DNA of 64,000 nt from Oscillospiraceae bacterium Zagget12 (GCA_001941225.1 MSHM01000005.1:1-64000); one strand, 5' to 3'; shown: positions 52,816 to 62,290, counted from the first letter of the stretch. A program made the numbers and translations. The notes: a model not told the origin generated them from the letters alone.

Positions 52816-54507
52816 GTGATTGAAATAGATACGCTTAACGGAAACATATTCGCGCAAATGATTGTAAGCGGAGCCAATAATCTTTATAATCATAAGAAAG
52901 AGGTTGACGAGCTTAACGTGTTCCCTGTGCCGGACGGCGATACGGGCACAAATATGTCGCTTACAGCTATTGCCGTGGCGGCGGAAATTGCGAATAAGGA
53001 AAATATATCCGTAACAAAGGCGGCGGACCTAATGTCGTTCGCGGCGCTTAGGGGCGCGAGAGGAAACTCGGGCGTTATTTTGTCGCAGCTTTTCAGAGGT
53101 ATGGCAAAAAGCCTCAGCGGCAAAAAGGAATGCAGTGCGCGGGATATGGCTCTCGCTTTAAAGCACGGCTCGGACGCCGCGTATAAGGCTGTAATGAAAC
53201 CGACCGAGGGCACAATTCTGACTGTGGCGAGAGAGGCGGCAATCGGCGCGCAGATAGCCGCTAATACCGAAAAGGATATTGCGGCTGTTATGGAAAGCGC
53301 GGCGGAACGCGGAAATAAGGCGCTTTTGAAAACGCCTCAGATGCTGCCTTTTCTCAGGCAAGCCGGCGTGGTTGACGCGGGCGGCAAAGGCTTAATGCTT
53401 GTGCTTGAGGGTGCGCTGTATTATCTCAAAAACGGTGTTGTAACCGAAAAAGCGGACGGAGAAATACCGCCGCCGGCAATCGAAAAAACTCGTAAAACGG
53501 TAAAACAGGAAAATATAAAATTCAAATACTGCACCGAGTTTATAGTAGAGAAAAAATCAAAGGGACTGAGCGTTGACGCGTTCAGAGAGGCTATAGCCCC
53601 GAAGGGCGACTGTATGCTGGTGATAGACGACGAGGAAATCGTAAAGGTGCATATCCACACAAATCACCCGGGCTTTGTTCTTGAAGAGGCGATAAAGCTG
53701 GGCGAGATGATAAATCTGAAAATCGACAATATGAAACATCAGCATAAGTCAATCATAGACAACGCCAAAAAGGCGGCGCCCGTAAAGGAAAAAAGTGAAA
53801 AGAGCAAAAAAGCGCCCGCGCGCACAGAACCCGAGGTAATCAAGGATTTCGGCTTTGCGGCGGTGTGTATGGGCAAGGGAATGGCAAATATATTAAAGGA
53901 TTTGGGCGTCGATAAGATTATAGAGGGCGGTCAGACAATGAATCCGAGCGCGGAGGATATTTTAAAAGCCGTAAAGCGTGTCAGGGCGAAAACGGTATAT
54001 TTGTTCCCGAACAACAAGAATATCATAATGGCGGCAAACCAAGCCGCATCTCTTGCGGACGATAAAAGGGTTATAGTGATTGAAACCCAAAGCGTGCCGC
54101 AGTGCGTAAGCGCTATGATGAGCTTTAACAATAAAAAGGACAGCGCCGCTAACACAAAGGCTATGCAAAGAGCCGCGCAAAACGTCAAATCCGGTCAGCT
54201 TACCTATGCCGTCCGCGACACCGAGTCCGACGGCTTGAAAATAAAAAAGGGCGATATTATCGGAATGACGGAGGGTAAAATAACCTCCGTAGGCACCGAT
54301 ACGGACGATGTTTTAAACAGCGTTGTTTCGCAAATGACGGACGAGGATACGGAGTTTATAACGGTGTACTGGGGCAAGGATATAAAAAAGCAGCAGGCAA
54401 ACCGTATGCTTAAGGCATTGGAGAAAAAATACGAAAAGGACGAGATAGAGGTATCCTTCAAAAAAGGCGGACAGCCGCTTTACTATTATATCATAGCAGT
54501 GGAATAA
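52816..54507 (+). CDS. fakA: DAK2/DegV-type fatty acid kinase-like protein YloV (FakA)
   Basis: FakA phosphorylates fatty acids bound to FakB proteins, feeding exogenous fatty acids into phospholipids. The product of about 560 residues has NVFPVPDGDTGTNM and the GARGNSGVILSQLFRG nucleotide-binding motif, a middle domain (VDAGGKGLMLVLEGAL) and a C-terminal FakA domain. The GTG at 52816 overlaps the AAGGAG site; an in-frame ATA at 52825 has ideal 8-nt spacing and corresponds to the family's N-terminus (IDTLNG), so the true start may be ATA. Gene order yloU-yloV-recG is the usual one. Confidence 0.9.
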   Translation: MIEIDTLNGNIFAQMIVSGANNLYNHKKEVDELNVFPVPDGDTGTNMSLTAIAVAAEIANKENISVTKAADLMSFAALRGARGNSGVILSQLFRGMAKSLSGKKECSARDMALALKHGSDAAYKAVMKPTEGTILTVAREAAIGAQIAANTEKDIAAVMESAAERGNKALLKTPQMLPFLRQAGVVDAGGKGLMLVLEGALYYLKNGVVTEKADGEIPPPAIEKTRKTVKQENIKFKYCTEFIVEKKSKGLSVDAFREAIAPKGDCMLVIDDEEIVKVHIHTNHPGFVLEEAIKLGEMINLKIDNMKHQHKSIIDNAKKAAPVKEKSEKSKKAPARTEPEVIKDFGFAAVCMGKGMANILKDLGVDKIIEGGQTMNPSAEDILKAVKRVRAKTVYLFPNNKNIIMAANQAASLADDKRVIVIETQSVPQCVSAMMSFNNKKDSAANTKAMQRAAQNVKSGQLTYAVRDTESDGLKIKKGDIIGMTEGKITSVGTDTDDVLNSVVSQMTDEDTEFITVYWGKDIKKQQANRMLKALEKKYEKDEIEVSFKKGGQPLYYYIIAVE

Positions 54508-54519
54508 ACGGAGGAAGGA

Positions 54520-56553
54520 ATGTCTGAGGATATTCGATATTTAAAGGGCGTCGGCGAAAAAAGAGCCGCGCTGTTCAATAAAAAGGGAATAAAGACAGTC
54601 GAGGATTTGCTGTATTATTTTCCGCGCTCATATGAGGACAGGTCGGAAACAAAGGAAATCGCGGACTGCAATGAGGGCGAAACGGTGTGTATCAATATCA
54701 CCGTTTTTTCGCCTGTAAAGGACACGCGCGTAAGGCGCAATATGCTCATATCCACAATGATTGTGTGCGACCAAAGCGGCGCACTGAATGTGGTTTGGTA
54801 CAATAATAAATACGTCAAAGGGCAGTTTATGACCGGCGACGAGTATATTATGTACGGCAAAATCACGAAAAACCGCGGCAAAAAGGAAATGATAAATCCC
54901 GTGTTTGAGAAAAAGGGCAGCGAACGCTTTACGGGAAAGATAGTGCCGCTGTATCCGCTCACGGACGGACTTACGCAGAAAATTTTGCAATCCTCTATGG
55001 AAACGGCAATCAAGGCGGCGGGACGGCTTGAGGAGTACATTCCCGCCGATATACGCGAGAAATATCACATAGCCGAGCTTAATTACGCGATGAAAAATAT
55101 CCATTTTCCCGATGATTTTGAAAGCTATAATATAGCGCGCGAAAGATTTGTATTTGAGGAGCTGCTTATATTGCAGCTTGCGCTGCTCTCCAGAAAGGAC
55201 GATAATACCGCGTGCGACGCCGTTGTGTTTGACGATATATTCTGCGCGCGCGATTTTGTAAAGACGCTGCCGTTTCCGCTCACGGGCGCACAGAAACGCG
55301 CGCTTAATGAAATTTTAAGCGACTGTAAAAGCGGGGAAATGATGAACCGCCTTGTGCAGGGCGATGTGGGCAGCGGAAAGACGGCTGTCGCCGCGGCGGC
55401 GATATACACGGCGGTGAAAAACGGACATCAGGCGGCTATGATGGCTCCGACGGAAATACTTGCCGCGCAGCACGCCCAAACGCTTGATGAGTTTTTTAAG
55501 GACACGGGCATAAACGTGGTGACGCTGACCGGCAGTATGAAGGCAAAGGAAAAGCGTCTTGCTTACGATATGATTTCTACCGGCGCGGCGGACGTGGTTG
55601 TGGGAACTCACGCTATAATTCAGGACGCGGTTGAGTTTTACGACCTCGCGCTTGTAGTGGCGGACGAGCAGCACCGTTTCGGAGTTGAGCAGAGGGCAAA
55701 GCTTGCGGCAAAGGGTAATAATCCTCATATGCTGATTATGTCCGCCACGCCCATACCCAGAACGCTGGCACTCATTCTTTACGGCGACCTTGACATATCG
55801 GTTATAGACGAGCTGCCGCCGGGCAGGAAGTCCGTGAAAACCTACGCCGTCGGCGAGAATATGCGAAAGCGCATTTTCGCGTTTCTTGAAAAGAACGTAA
55901 AAATGGGAATGCAGGCATACGTTGTATGCCCGCTTGTCGAGGAAACGGAGAAGAGCGATTTGCAGAATGCCGAAATGCTTGCGGAAAAGCTGCGGACTGT
56001 TTTTCCGAATTTCAATATAGGACTTATTCACGGCAAAATGAGAGCAAAGCTCAAGGACGCGGTTATGAGCGAGTTTGTGAGCGGCGCGATAAATATACTC
56101 GTTTCAACTACGGTAATAGAGGTTGGCGTGAACGTGCCGAACGCTAATATTATGGTGATTGAAAACGCCGAGCGTTTCGGACTTTCTCAGCTCCATCAGC
56201 TGCGCGGACGCGTCGGACGCGGCAGCGAGCAGGCATATTGCATACTGTTCGCTCACGGGAACAACGAGGTTACAAGAAAACGAATGGAAACTATGTGTAT
56301 TTCAAACGACGGCTTTTATATAAGCGAACAGGATTTGAAACTCCGCGGTCCGGGCGACTTTTTCGGAACGCGCCAGCACGGCTTGCCGGAAATAAAAATA
56401 GCCAATCTTTTTGAGGACGGAGATATACTTGCCGTTTCGCAGGCGGCAGCAAAGAGCATTATGGAGGAGGACCCTCGTTTGGAATCCGAAAAGTACAGAG
56501 GACTTAAGAAACGTGCCGAAAGGATAATCAGCGACGGACGAATAATGAATTAG
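54520..56553 (+). CDS. recG: ATP-dependent DNA helicase RecG
   Basis: RecG regresses stalled forks and branch-migrates Holliday junctions. The 677-residue product has the N-terminal wedge domain (VGEKRAALFNKKGI, YYFPRSYEDRS), helicase motif I (QGDVGSGKTAVA), motif II written DEQH (VVADEQHRFGVEQR), SATPIPRTLA, and motif VI QLRGRVGRGSEQAY. Length is normal. GGAGG precedes ATG; 12 nt separate it from the yloV gene. Confidence 0.96.
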   Translation: MSEDIRYLKGVGEKRAALFNKKGIKTVEDLLYYFPRSYEDRSETKEIADCNEGETVCINITVFSPVKDTRVRRNMLISTMIVCDQSGALNVVWYNNKYVKGQFMTGDEYIMYGKITKNRGKKEMINPVFEKKGSERFTGKIVPLYPLTDGLTQKILQSSMETAIKAAGRLEEYIPADIREKYHIAELNYAMKNIHFPDDFESYNIARERFVFEELLILQLALLSRKDDNTACDAVVFDDIFCARDFVKTLPFPLTGAQKRALNEILSDCKSGEMMNRLVQGDVGSGKTAVAAAAIYTAVKNGHQAAMMAPTEILAAQHAQTLDEFFKDTGINVVTLTGSMKAKEKRLAYDMISTGAADVVVGTHAIIQDAVEFYDLALVVADEQHRFGVEQRAKLAAKGNNPHMLIMSATPIPRTLALILYGDLDISVIDELPPGRKSVKTYAVGENMRKRIFAFLEKNVKMGMQAYVVCPLVEETEKSDLQNAEMLAEKLRTVFPNFNIGLIHGKMRAKLKDAVMSEFVSGAINILVSTTVIEVGVNVPNANIMVIENAERFGLSQLHQLRGRVGRGSEQAYCILFAHGNNEVTRKRMETMCISNDGFYISEQDLKLRGPGDFFGTRQHGLPEIKIANLFEDGDILAVSQAAAKSIMEEDPRLESEKYRGLKKRAERIISDGRIMN

Positions 56554-56640
56554 TAAAAATTGTATGTTTATATTTTTGTATTTTACATAAATTATATGCG
56601 GGCGAACACTCATAAACTTTATGTAAAGGAGAAAAATATT

Positions 56641-56814
56641 ATATCAAAAAGCAAAAAATCCGCATTGGAGCAGTTTAAAACAGAGGCGGCAAAGGAAGTC
56701 GGCGTAAATCTTGAGCAGGGCTATAACGGCTCTCTCACGGCAAAACAGGCAGGCTCAATCGGCGGTCAAATGGTAAAGAAAATGATAGAAAGCTACGAAA
56801 ATCAAAATAAGTAA
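56641..56814 (+). CDS. Alpha/beta-type small acid-soluble spore protein with ATA as apparent start
   Basis: The 57-residue product (SKSKKSALEQFKTEAAKEVGV, GYNGSLTAKQAGSIGGQMVKKMIESYE) is a clear alpha/beta SASP, which coats and protects spore DNA and is cut by GPR protease at germination. The family begins with M-S-K/R; here that position is ATA, 9 nt after AAAGGAG. The upstream ATGs of the same frame lie before the ribosome site and would add a non-SASP hydrophobic extension. Either ATA initiation or a base error is implied. A terminator follows. Confidence 0.8.
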   Translation: MSKSKKSALEQFKTEAAKEVGVNLEQGYNGSLTAKQAGSIGGQMVKKMIESYENQNK

Positions 56815-56848
56815 CAATTAAACCAGTCGGCTACGCTGCCGACGCTCG

Positions 56849-56876
56849 GAAAACGGCATAGATGTGCCGTTTTTTG
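56849..56876 (+). terminator. Terminator after the SASP gene
   Basis: AAACGGCA/TGCCGTTT stem followed by TTTTT. Confidence 0.85.
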
Positions 56877-56897
56877 ATTTTCTGCAAATTTTTGGTA

Positions 56898-56927
56898 TTT
56901 ACAACAATCATAAAGATGTGTTATAAT
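56898..56927 (+). promoter_or_regulatory. Promoter of the fructokinase gene
   Basis: TTTACA (56898-56903), 18-bp spacer, TATAAT (56922-56927). Confidence 0.65.
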
Positions 56928-57000
56928 AAATTAACTTAATCGAAATGTTGCGCCTTGATTTGGGCAAGCACCGTCATCTTGACGGGACGGAGGTAGAGCA

Positions 57001-57969
57001 ATGAAAAAATATGATGTAACCGCATTGGGCGAGCTGCTTATAGATTTTACCGAAAACGGGATAAGCGCGCAGGGAAATCCGCTTTTTGAGGCTAATCCCG
57101 GCGGCGCGCCCTGCAATGTTCTCGCGATGCTTGCGGGACTTAATAAGCGCACCGCGTTTATAGGAAAAATAGGCAAGGATATGTTCGGCGATATGCTGCG
57201 CTCCGCGCTCGACGGCATAGGAATAGATACCGAAAATCTTATTTCCGACGGCGGCTATAATACAACCCTCGCATTTGTGCATACGCTTGCTGACGGCGAC
57301 AGAGAATTTTCTTTTTACAGAGATTTCGGCGCGGATATGATGCTGTCCGCCGAGGAGGTAAACGCGGATATTATAAAAAACAGCCGTATTTTTCATTTCG
57401 GAACTCTTTCCTCAACGCACCCTGTCTGCCGTGAGGCGACAAGGTATGCCGTTAATACAGCCGCCGAAAACGGAGTGATGATTTCGTTTGACCCGAATTT
57501 AAGAGAAAACTTGTGGAAATCGCTTGACAATGCGAGAGCGGAAATTATATACGGCTTGTCCAAGTGCAATATTCTTAAAATTTCCGATAATGAGCTTGAA
57601 TTTCTGTGCGGGAAAACCGCCGATTACGATATTGCGATGAATGACCTGATGAAGACGTACAAAAATATCAAAATAGCGTTTTTGACCTGCGGCGCGGACG
57701 GCTCGAGAGCGTATTATAAGGGAATAACAGAAAAAGCGGACGCCGTTTCGAGCGTTAAGGTGATTGACACCACCGGCGCGGGCGATACGTTTACCGGCTG
57801 CGCCCTGAGCCGAATTCTCGATTACGGTATTGAAAACTTTAACGAAAAAATCCTGAAAGAAACCTTGATTTTCGCCAATGCCGGCGCGGCGTTTGTGACC
57901 GAGAAGAAGGGCGCGTTAAAGGTAATGCCGACAAAGGACGAAATTTACGCTTTGGCGGCGGAGCTTTAA
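57001..57969 (+). CDS. scrK: PfkB-family fructokinase
   Basis: Phosphorylates fructose (or a related ketose) with ATP. The 322-residue product starts VTALGELLIDFTENG, has NPGGAPCNVLAMLAGL, RDFGADMML with the sugar-side residues, and the anion-hole/catalytic motif DTTGAGDTFTGC near residue 257. These are typical of fructokinases rather than ribokinases. GGAGG precedes ATG. Monocistronic. Confidence 0.9.
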   Translation: MKKYDVTALGELLIDFTENGISAQGNPLFEANPGGAPCNVLAMLAGLNKRTAFIGKIGKDMFGDMLRSALDGIGIDTENLISDGGYNTTLAFVHTLADGDREFSFYRDFGADMMLSAEEVNADIIKNSRIFHFGTLSSTHPVCREATRYAVNTAAENGVMISFDPNLRENLWKSLDNARAEIIYGLSKCNILKISDNELEFLCGKTADYDIAMNDLMKTYKNIKIAFLTCGADGSRAYYKGITEKADAVSSVKVIDTTGAGDTFTGCALSRILDYGIENFNEKILKETLIFANAGAAFVTEKKGALKVMPTKDEIYALAAEL

Positions 57970-57992
57970 TGCACGGGGACTTCGGGCATAAC

Positions 57993-58020
57993 AAAAAGAG
58001 TGTCGGCATTTGACACTCTT
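57993..58020 (-). terminator. Hairpin downstream of birA
   Basis: AAGAGTGTC/GACACTCTT (57996-58004/58012-58020) with the U tract on the minus strand. Confidence 0.65.
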
Positions 58021-58064
58021 AAGATGATTTTCCGAAAGCGACTCACATCACAGCCGCTTTTTTG

Positions 58065-59021
58065 TCATATATACCCGTAAATTCCTCTGACGGACACCTC
58101 TCCGGAATTAACGGTAATTTTTTCGCCGCCGCGCTCAATCACAAGCGAGCCGGTATTATCAATATCCGCAGCCTTCGCGGTGAATACCTCTCCTTGATAC
58201 GTAACCTTGACTTCGCGGTTAAGCGTGACGCATAGCGATTTGTATTCGGGCAGGATATTTTTAAGACCGTTTTCAAGAAAATCGGTGTAAAGCGATTCAA
58301 ATTCATTAAGTACCGCGGAAACTGTTTCGGCGCGGTTGAGCGTTTCACCTGTTTCAATCAGGAGAGAGGTTGCTTTTTCGGAAAGCTCGTCATCAAAACC
58401 CGCGGTATTTACATTGATACCGATACCGCAGACTACATAATTTACCATATTGATTTCAGCCGACATCTCGGTCAGTATGCCGCAGACCTTTTTTGTGCCG
58501 ATAACAATATCGTTTGGCCATTTAATCACAGCGCCGTTTCCTATCGCGCGGCAAACCGCAAGACCGGCAACCAAAGTAATTTGAGATATGTCGGCGAGTG
58601 AAATACGCGGTTTTAAAAGCAGACTCATCCATATTCCGGTGCCGGACGGCGACGCCCAGCTCCTGCCGAGCCTGCCCTTGCCTCCGGTCTGCACATCGGC
58701 GATAAACAAGCTGCCGTCGGGCGCGGAGCTGCATTCCTTGGCGCGGTTGTTTGTCGAATCGGTCACATCGTAAACATAGACGCTGTGCCCGATAAAGTCG
58801 GTTTTAAGACCGCTTTTAATGCCGTCCTCGGTCAGAATATCGGGCGAGGAAACAAGACGGTAGCCCTTGTTTGTAACAGATTCTATTTCATATCCGTTCT
58901 CTTTCAGCTTTTTGATGTGTTTCCACACCGCCGCGCGCGAAATGCTGAGCGTTTCACTTATCCTTTCACCGGAGATATACCCGTCCGCGCTTTTTAAAAT
59001 ATCTAAAATTTTCTCTTTCAA
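58065..59021 (-). CDS. birA: Biotin-protein ligase with N-terminal DNA-binding domain
   Basis: BirA attaches biotin to acceptor lysines and, with its winged helix, represses biotin genes. TTG 59021, about 10 nt after AAAGGG, starts the product at the usual place (LKEKILDILKSADGYISGERISETLSISRAAVWKHIKKL, the HTH). The 318-residue product then has TDSTNNRAKE, the biotin/ATP loop GGKGRLGRSWASP, and KWPNDI. The track's longer ORF lies in the leader. It is preceded by a long leader with a terminator. Confidence 0.93.
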   Translation of the reverse strand: MKEKILDILKSADGYISGERISETLSISRAAVWKHIKKLKENGYEIESVTNKGYRLVSSPDILTEDGIKSGLKTDFIGHSVYVYDVTDSTNNRAKECSSAPDGSLFIADVQTGGKGRLGRSWASPSGTGIWMSLLLKPRISLADISQITLVAGLAVCRAIGNGAVIKWPNDIVIGTKKVCGILTEMSAEINMVNYVVCGIGINVNTAGFDDELSEKATSLLIETGETLNRAETVSAVLNEFESLYTDFLENGLKNILPEYKSLCVTLNREVKVTYQGEVFTAKAADIDNTGSLVIERGGEKITVNSGEVSVRGIYGYI

Positions 59022-59107
59022 ATTTATCAACCCTTTCGGCTTTTGAAAATCGATTGCCGCAGAACGGCGGCGGTTTCGTAACGTTTTATGTCCCTTATCG
59101 GACAGAA

Positions 59108-59222
59108 AGAAAAAAATGAGCCGTCTGCCGCAATCAGATAGGCTCACTATTTTTAGGAATTATCCCTAAATAAAGTATCCGTATCAATGTGGCAACCGTC
59201 TTTAGATTTCCACATTTTTTAC
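59108..59222 (-). ncRNA. Attenuator-like leader (or separate small RNA) upstream of birA
   Basis: From the predicted start near 59222 the minus strand can form ATGTGG/CCACAT (59187-59192/59210-59215), TTTAGG/CCTAAA (59152-59157/59165-59170), then a terminator: TGAGCC/GGCTCA (59117-59122/59141-59146) with inner TCTG/CAGA, ending in a U tract at 59108-59116. birA begins about 90 nt further on. This is the layout of a riboswitch or attenuator; a free-standing ~110-nt RNA is the alternative. No known family is recognised. Confidence 0.5.
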
Positions 59223-59228
59223 AATGTG

Positions 59229-59257
59229 ATTATACCACATTATTTCCCGAAAGTCAA
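59229..59257 (-). promoter_or_regulatory. Promoter of the birA leader
   Basis: On the minus strand TTGACT (59252-59257), 17-bp spacer, TATAAT (59229-59234): a near-consensus sigma-A promoter. Confidence 0.85.
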
Positions 59258-59402
59258 CGCCCTTTTTGCCTAATATATCTCGAAATAATTCATACTAAAC
59301 CCATATTATTTAGGGTGAGAATTTAATCAAAAAAAACAATCCATTTTAACATTCCTGAAACAATAGGTCGAATTTTGTATTCATTTTGTAAAATAAAACT
59401 TA

Positions 59403-59431
59403 TTGCAATTATAAACCAAGTATGTTATAAT
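59403..59431 (+). promoter_or_regulatory. Promoter of nrdD-nrdG
   Basis: TTGCAA (59403-59408), 17-bp spacer, TATAAT (59426-59431), leaving a leader of about 170 nt. No clear NrdR boxes were found in 59258-59402, which is A+T-rich and otherwise featureless. Confidence 0.8.
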
Positions 59432-59608
59432 ATGCTACAAGATATAGAGATTAGCGGAGCTGTAATACACAAAATATAGTGGTCGGACATCGTTGTGAAT
59501 TTGTACGGAATACGCCGGAAATGCAGGAAAAGAGCGGCGTGGAACATACAGATTTTTTTGACCTGAGGGATTTGTATATTGCGGCATTAAAGAAAGGAAA
59601 TGGGGAAA

Positions 59609-61735
59609 ATGAGAGTACAAAAACGCGATGGCAGAATAGTTGGTTATGACGCGTATAAAATTGCCGCCGCAATCCAAAAAGCGAATGTGGAGGTTACGCC
59701 GTCACAAAAAGCTAATGAGGAGCTTATAAACGAGGCGATAGAAAATGTCGAAAAAACAACGGGCGATGTTATTCCCGTTGAAACAATACAGGATATAATC
59801 GAAAAGACTCTTGTAGGTCACAATAAGTATGTGCTTGCCAAGAAGTATATGATATACAGATACCAGAGAAGTCTTTTAAGAAAGTCCAACACTACCGACG
59901 AGTCTATTTTAAAGCTCATCAGAAATGAAAATAAGGAGCTTGCGGAGGAAAATTCCAATAAGAATACGGTTCACGCTTCCACGCAGAGAGATTATATAGC
60001 CGGCGAGGTTTCGCGCGACGTTACAAAGCGTCTGCTTTTGCCGGAGCATATAACGCTCGCGCACGAGAACGGCATACTGCATTTTCACGATGCGGATTAT
60101 TTTATTCAGCCTATATTCAACTGCTGCCTTATAAACATCAAGGATATGCTTGAAAACGGCACCGTTATGAACGGCAAAATGATTGAAACGCCGAAGAGCT
60201 TTCAGGTTGCCTGCACTGTTACGACGCAGATTATCGCCGCCGTGGCAAGCAATCAGTACGGCGGACAGTCTGTCAACGTCGCTCATCTCGGCAAATATCT
60301 GAGAGTGAGCCGCGACAAATTCATAAAAGAGGCAAAGGCTAAATTCGGCGATACCCTTGACGATGAGGCGATAGAAAAAATAGTTGAAATGCGCGTGGAC
60401 GATGAGCTTAAATCGGGCGTGCAGACCATACAGTATCAGATTAACACTCTAATGACCACCAACGGTCAGTCGCCGTTTGTAACGCTGTTTTTGTATATCG
60501 ACGAGAACGACGAGTATGTCGAGGAAAATGTAAGAATAATAGAAGAAATACTTCGTCAAAGACTTGAGGGCATAAAGAATGAGCAGGGCGTGTACGTAAC
60601 GCCGGCATTCCCCAAGCTTGTGTACGTTTTGGACGAAAACAACTGCCTAAAGGGCGGAAAATACGATTACGTTACAAAATTAGCCGTTAAATGCAGCGCG
60701 AAGAGAATGTATCCCGACTATATTTCGGCTAAGAAGATGCGCGAGAATTACGAGGGAAATGTGTTCGGTCCGATGGGCTGCCGCTCGTTCCTCGCACCGT
60801 GGAAGGACGAAAACGGCGAGTATAAATGGGAGGGACGCTTTAATCAAGGCGTTGTCAGCATAAACCTGCCGCAGATGGGAATTATCGCCAAGGGCGATAT
60901 GGATAAATTCTGGAAAATGTTTGACGAAAGACTTCAGCTTTGCTATGAGGCGCTTATGTGCCGCCATAAGGCTCTTGAAGGCACTCTTTCGGACGTAAGC
61001 CCGATACACTGGCAGTACGGAGCAATAGCAAGACTGGGCAAGGGTGAAAAGATTGATAAGTACCTTCACAATGGATATTCCTCAATTTCTCTGGGATATA
61101 TAGGACTTTACGAGCTTACCTATCTTATGACGGGCGAGAGCCAAACCCACGGAAAGGGTAAGGAGTTTGCGCTTAAGGTTATGAACCATCTGCGCGACAA
61201 GGTAAACGAGTGGAAAAAGGAAACCGGAATAGGTTTCGCGCTTTACGGAACACCGGCTGAAACCCTGTGCTACCGTTTCGCGAAAATCGACCGTGAAAAA
61301 TACGGTGTTATCGAGAACGTGACCGACAAGGGATATTACACAAATTCGTATCACGTTGACGTTAGGGAAAAGATAAACGCGTTCGATAAATTTGACATTG
61401 AGAACGAATTCCAGAGTATTTCACTTGGCGGAGCCATTTCGTATGTGGAGATACCGAATATGCAGAATAATCTTCCCGCGCTTGAAACGCTTGTGAAGTA
61501 TATATACGACAATATACAGTACGGCGAATTCAATACCAAATCCGATTACTGCCAGCAGTGCGGCTTTGACGGCGAGATAATAATAAACGACGATTTGGAA
61601 TGGGAATGTCCGCAGTGTCACAATAAAGACCATAACAAGCTCAGCGTTACGCGCCGCACATGCGGATATTTGGGCGAGAACTTCTGGAATACGGGCAAGA
61701 CAATGGAAATAAAGAGCCGTGTTCTGCATCTGTAA
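59609..61735 (+). CDS. nrdD: Anaerobic ribonucleoside-triphosphate reductase (class III)
   Basis: Makes dNTPs from NTPs under anoxia using a glycyl radical. ATG 59609 is preferred over 59600, which nearly abuts the ribosome site, and gives a 708-residue protein starting MRVQKRDGRIVGYD. An ATP-cone occupies about residues 1-95, the catalytic barrel follows, then the zinc site CQQCGF/CPQC and the glycyl-radical loop RRTCGYLGENFWNTGK at the C-terminus. nrdG follows 9 nt later. Confidence 0.96.
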   Translation: MRVQKRDGRIVGYDAYKIAAAIQKANVEVTPSQKANEELINEAIENVEKTTGDVIPVETIQDIIEKTLVGHNKYVLAKKYMIYRYQRSLLRKSNTTDESILKLIRNENKELAEENSNKNTVHASTQRDYIAGEVSRDVTKRLLLPEHITLAHENGILHFHDADYFIQPIFNCCLINIKDMLENGTVMNGKMIETPKSFQVACTVTTQIIAAVASNQYGGQSVNVAHLGKYLRVSRDKFIKEAKAKFGDTLDDEAIEKIVEMRVDDELKSGVQTIQYQINTLMTTNGQSPFVTLFLYIDENDEYVEENVRIIEEILRQRLEGIKNEQGVYVTPAFPKLVYVLDENNCLKGGKYDYVTKLAVKCSAKRMYPDYISAKKMRENYEGNVFGPMGCRSFLAPWKDENGEYKWEGRFNQGVVSINLPQMGIIAKGDMDKFWKMFDERLQLCYEALMCRHKALEGTLSDVSPIHWQYGAIARLGKGEKIDKYLHNGYSSISLGYIGLYELTYLMTGESQTHGKGKEFALKVMNHLRDKVNEWKKETGIGFALYGTPAETLCYRFAKIDREKYGVIENVTDKGYYTNSYHVDVREKINAFDKFDIENEFQSISLGGAISYVEIPNMQNNLPALETLVKYIYDNIQYGEFNTKSDYCQQCGFDGEIIINDDLEWECPQCHNKDHNKLSVTRRTCGYLGENFWNTGKTMEIKSRVLHL

Positions 61736-61744
61736 GGAGAAAAT

Positions 61745-62242
61745 ATGAATTACGCAGCTATAAAAATGACGGACATAGCGAACGGTCCGGGCGTCAGAGT
61801 GTCGCTTTTCGTAAGCGGGTGCCGCCGCCACTGCAAAAATTGCTTTAACAGTGAAACGTGGGACTTTAATTACGGCGATAAATTTGACATTGACACGGAA
61901 AATAAAATTTTCGAGGGCCTTGATAAGAGCTATATAGAGGGTTTCAGCCTTTTGGGCGGAGAACCGTTTGAGAAAGAGAACAGGGAAACCGTCCGCAATC
62001 TTCTCCGCAAGGTGAGGGCACGTTATCCGAATAAAACAATATGGTGCTACAGCGGATTTAAGTTTGAAGAGCTGATTAAGGATGCGGCGGATATACTTGA
62101 AAATATAGACGTTTTGGTGGACGGCGAGTTTATAGACGAGAAGAAAAATTTAAAGCTGAAATTCCGAGGCTCGGAAAATCAACGTATTGTAGACGTAAAG
62201 AAATCTATGGAAAGCGGCAAGGTCGTTGAAATAGATATGTAA
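61745..62242 (+). CDS. nrdG: Anaerobic ribonucleotide reductase activating protein
   Basis: Radical SAM activase that installs the glycyl radical on NrdD. The 165-residue product has the cluster motif SGCRRHCKNCFN (CxxxCxxC) near residue 30 and the SAM-binding SLLGGEPF. Length is normal. It is co-transcribed with nrdD and followed by a terminator. Confidence 0.95.
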   Translation: MNYAAIKMTDIANGPGVRVSLFVSGCRRHCKNCFNSETWDFNYGDKFDIDTENKIFEGLDKSYIEGFSLLGGEPFEKENRETVRNLLRKVRARYPNKTIWCYSGFKFEELIKDAADILENIDVLVDGEFIDEKKNLKLKFRGSENQRIVDVKKSMESGKVVEIDM

Positions 62243-62260
62243 ATTAAATACAGACAAACA

Positions 62261-62290
62261 AAAAAAGGAGTTGGTCGCCAACTCCTTTTT
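62261..62290. terminator. Bidirectional terminator after nrdG
   Basis: AAAGGAGTTGG/CCAACTCCTTT (62264-62274/62278-62288) with A run before and T run after; it also serves the convergent deacetylase. Confidence 0.9.

Noticed and set aside
59479-59649. 56-aa GTG-started frame overlapping the start of nrdD
   Set aside because: No ribosome site and it runs out of frame into nrdD. The region is better read as the nrdD leader.
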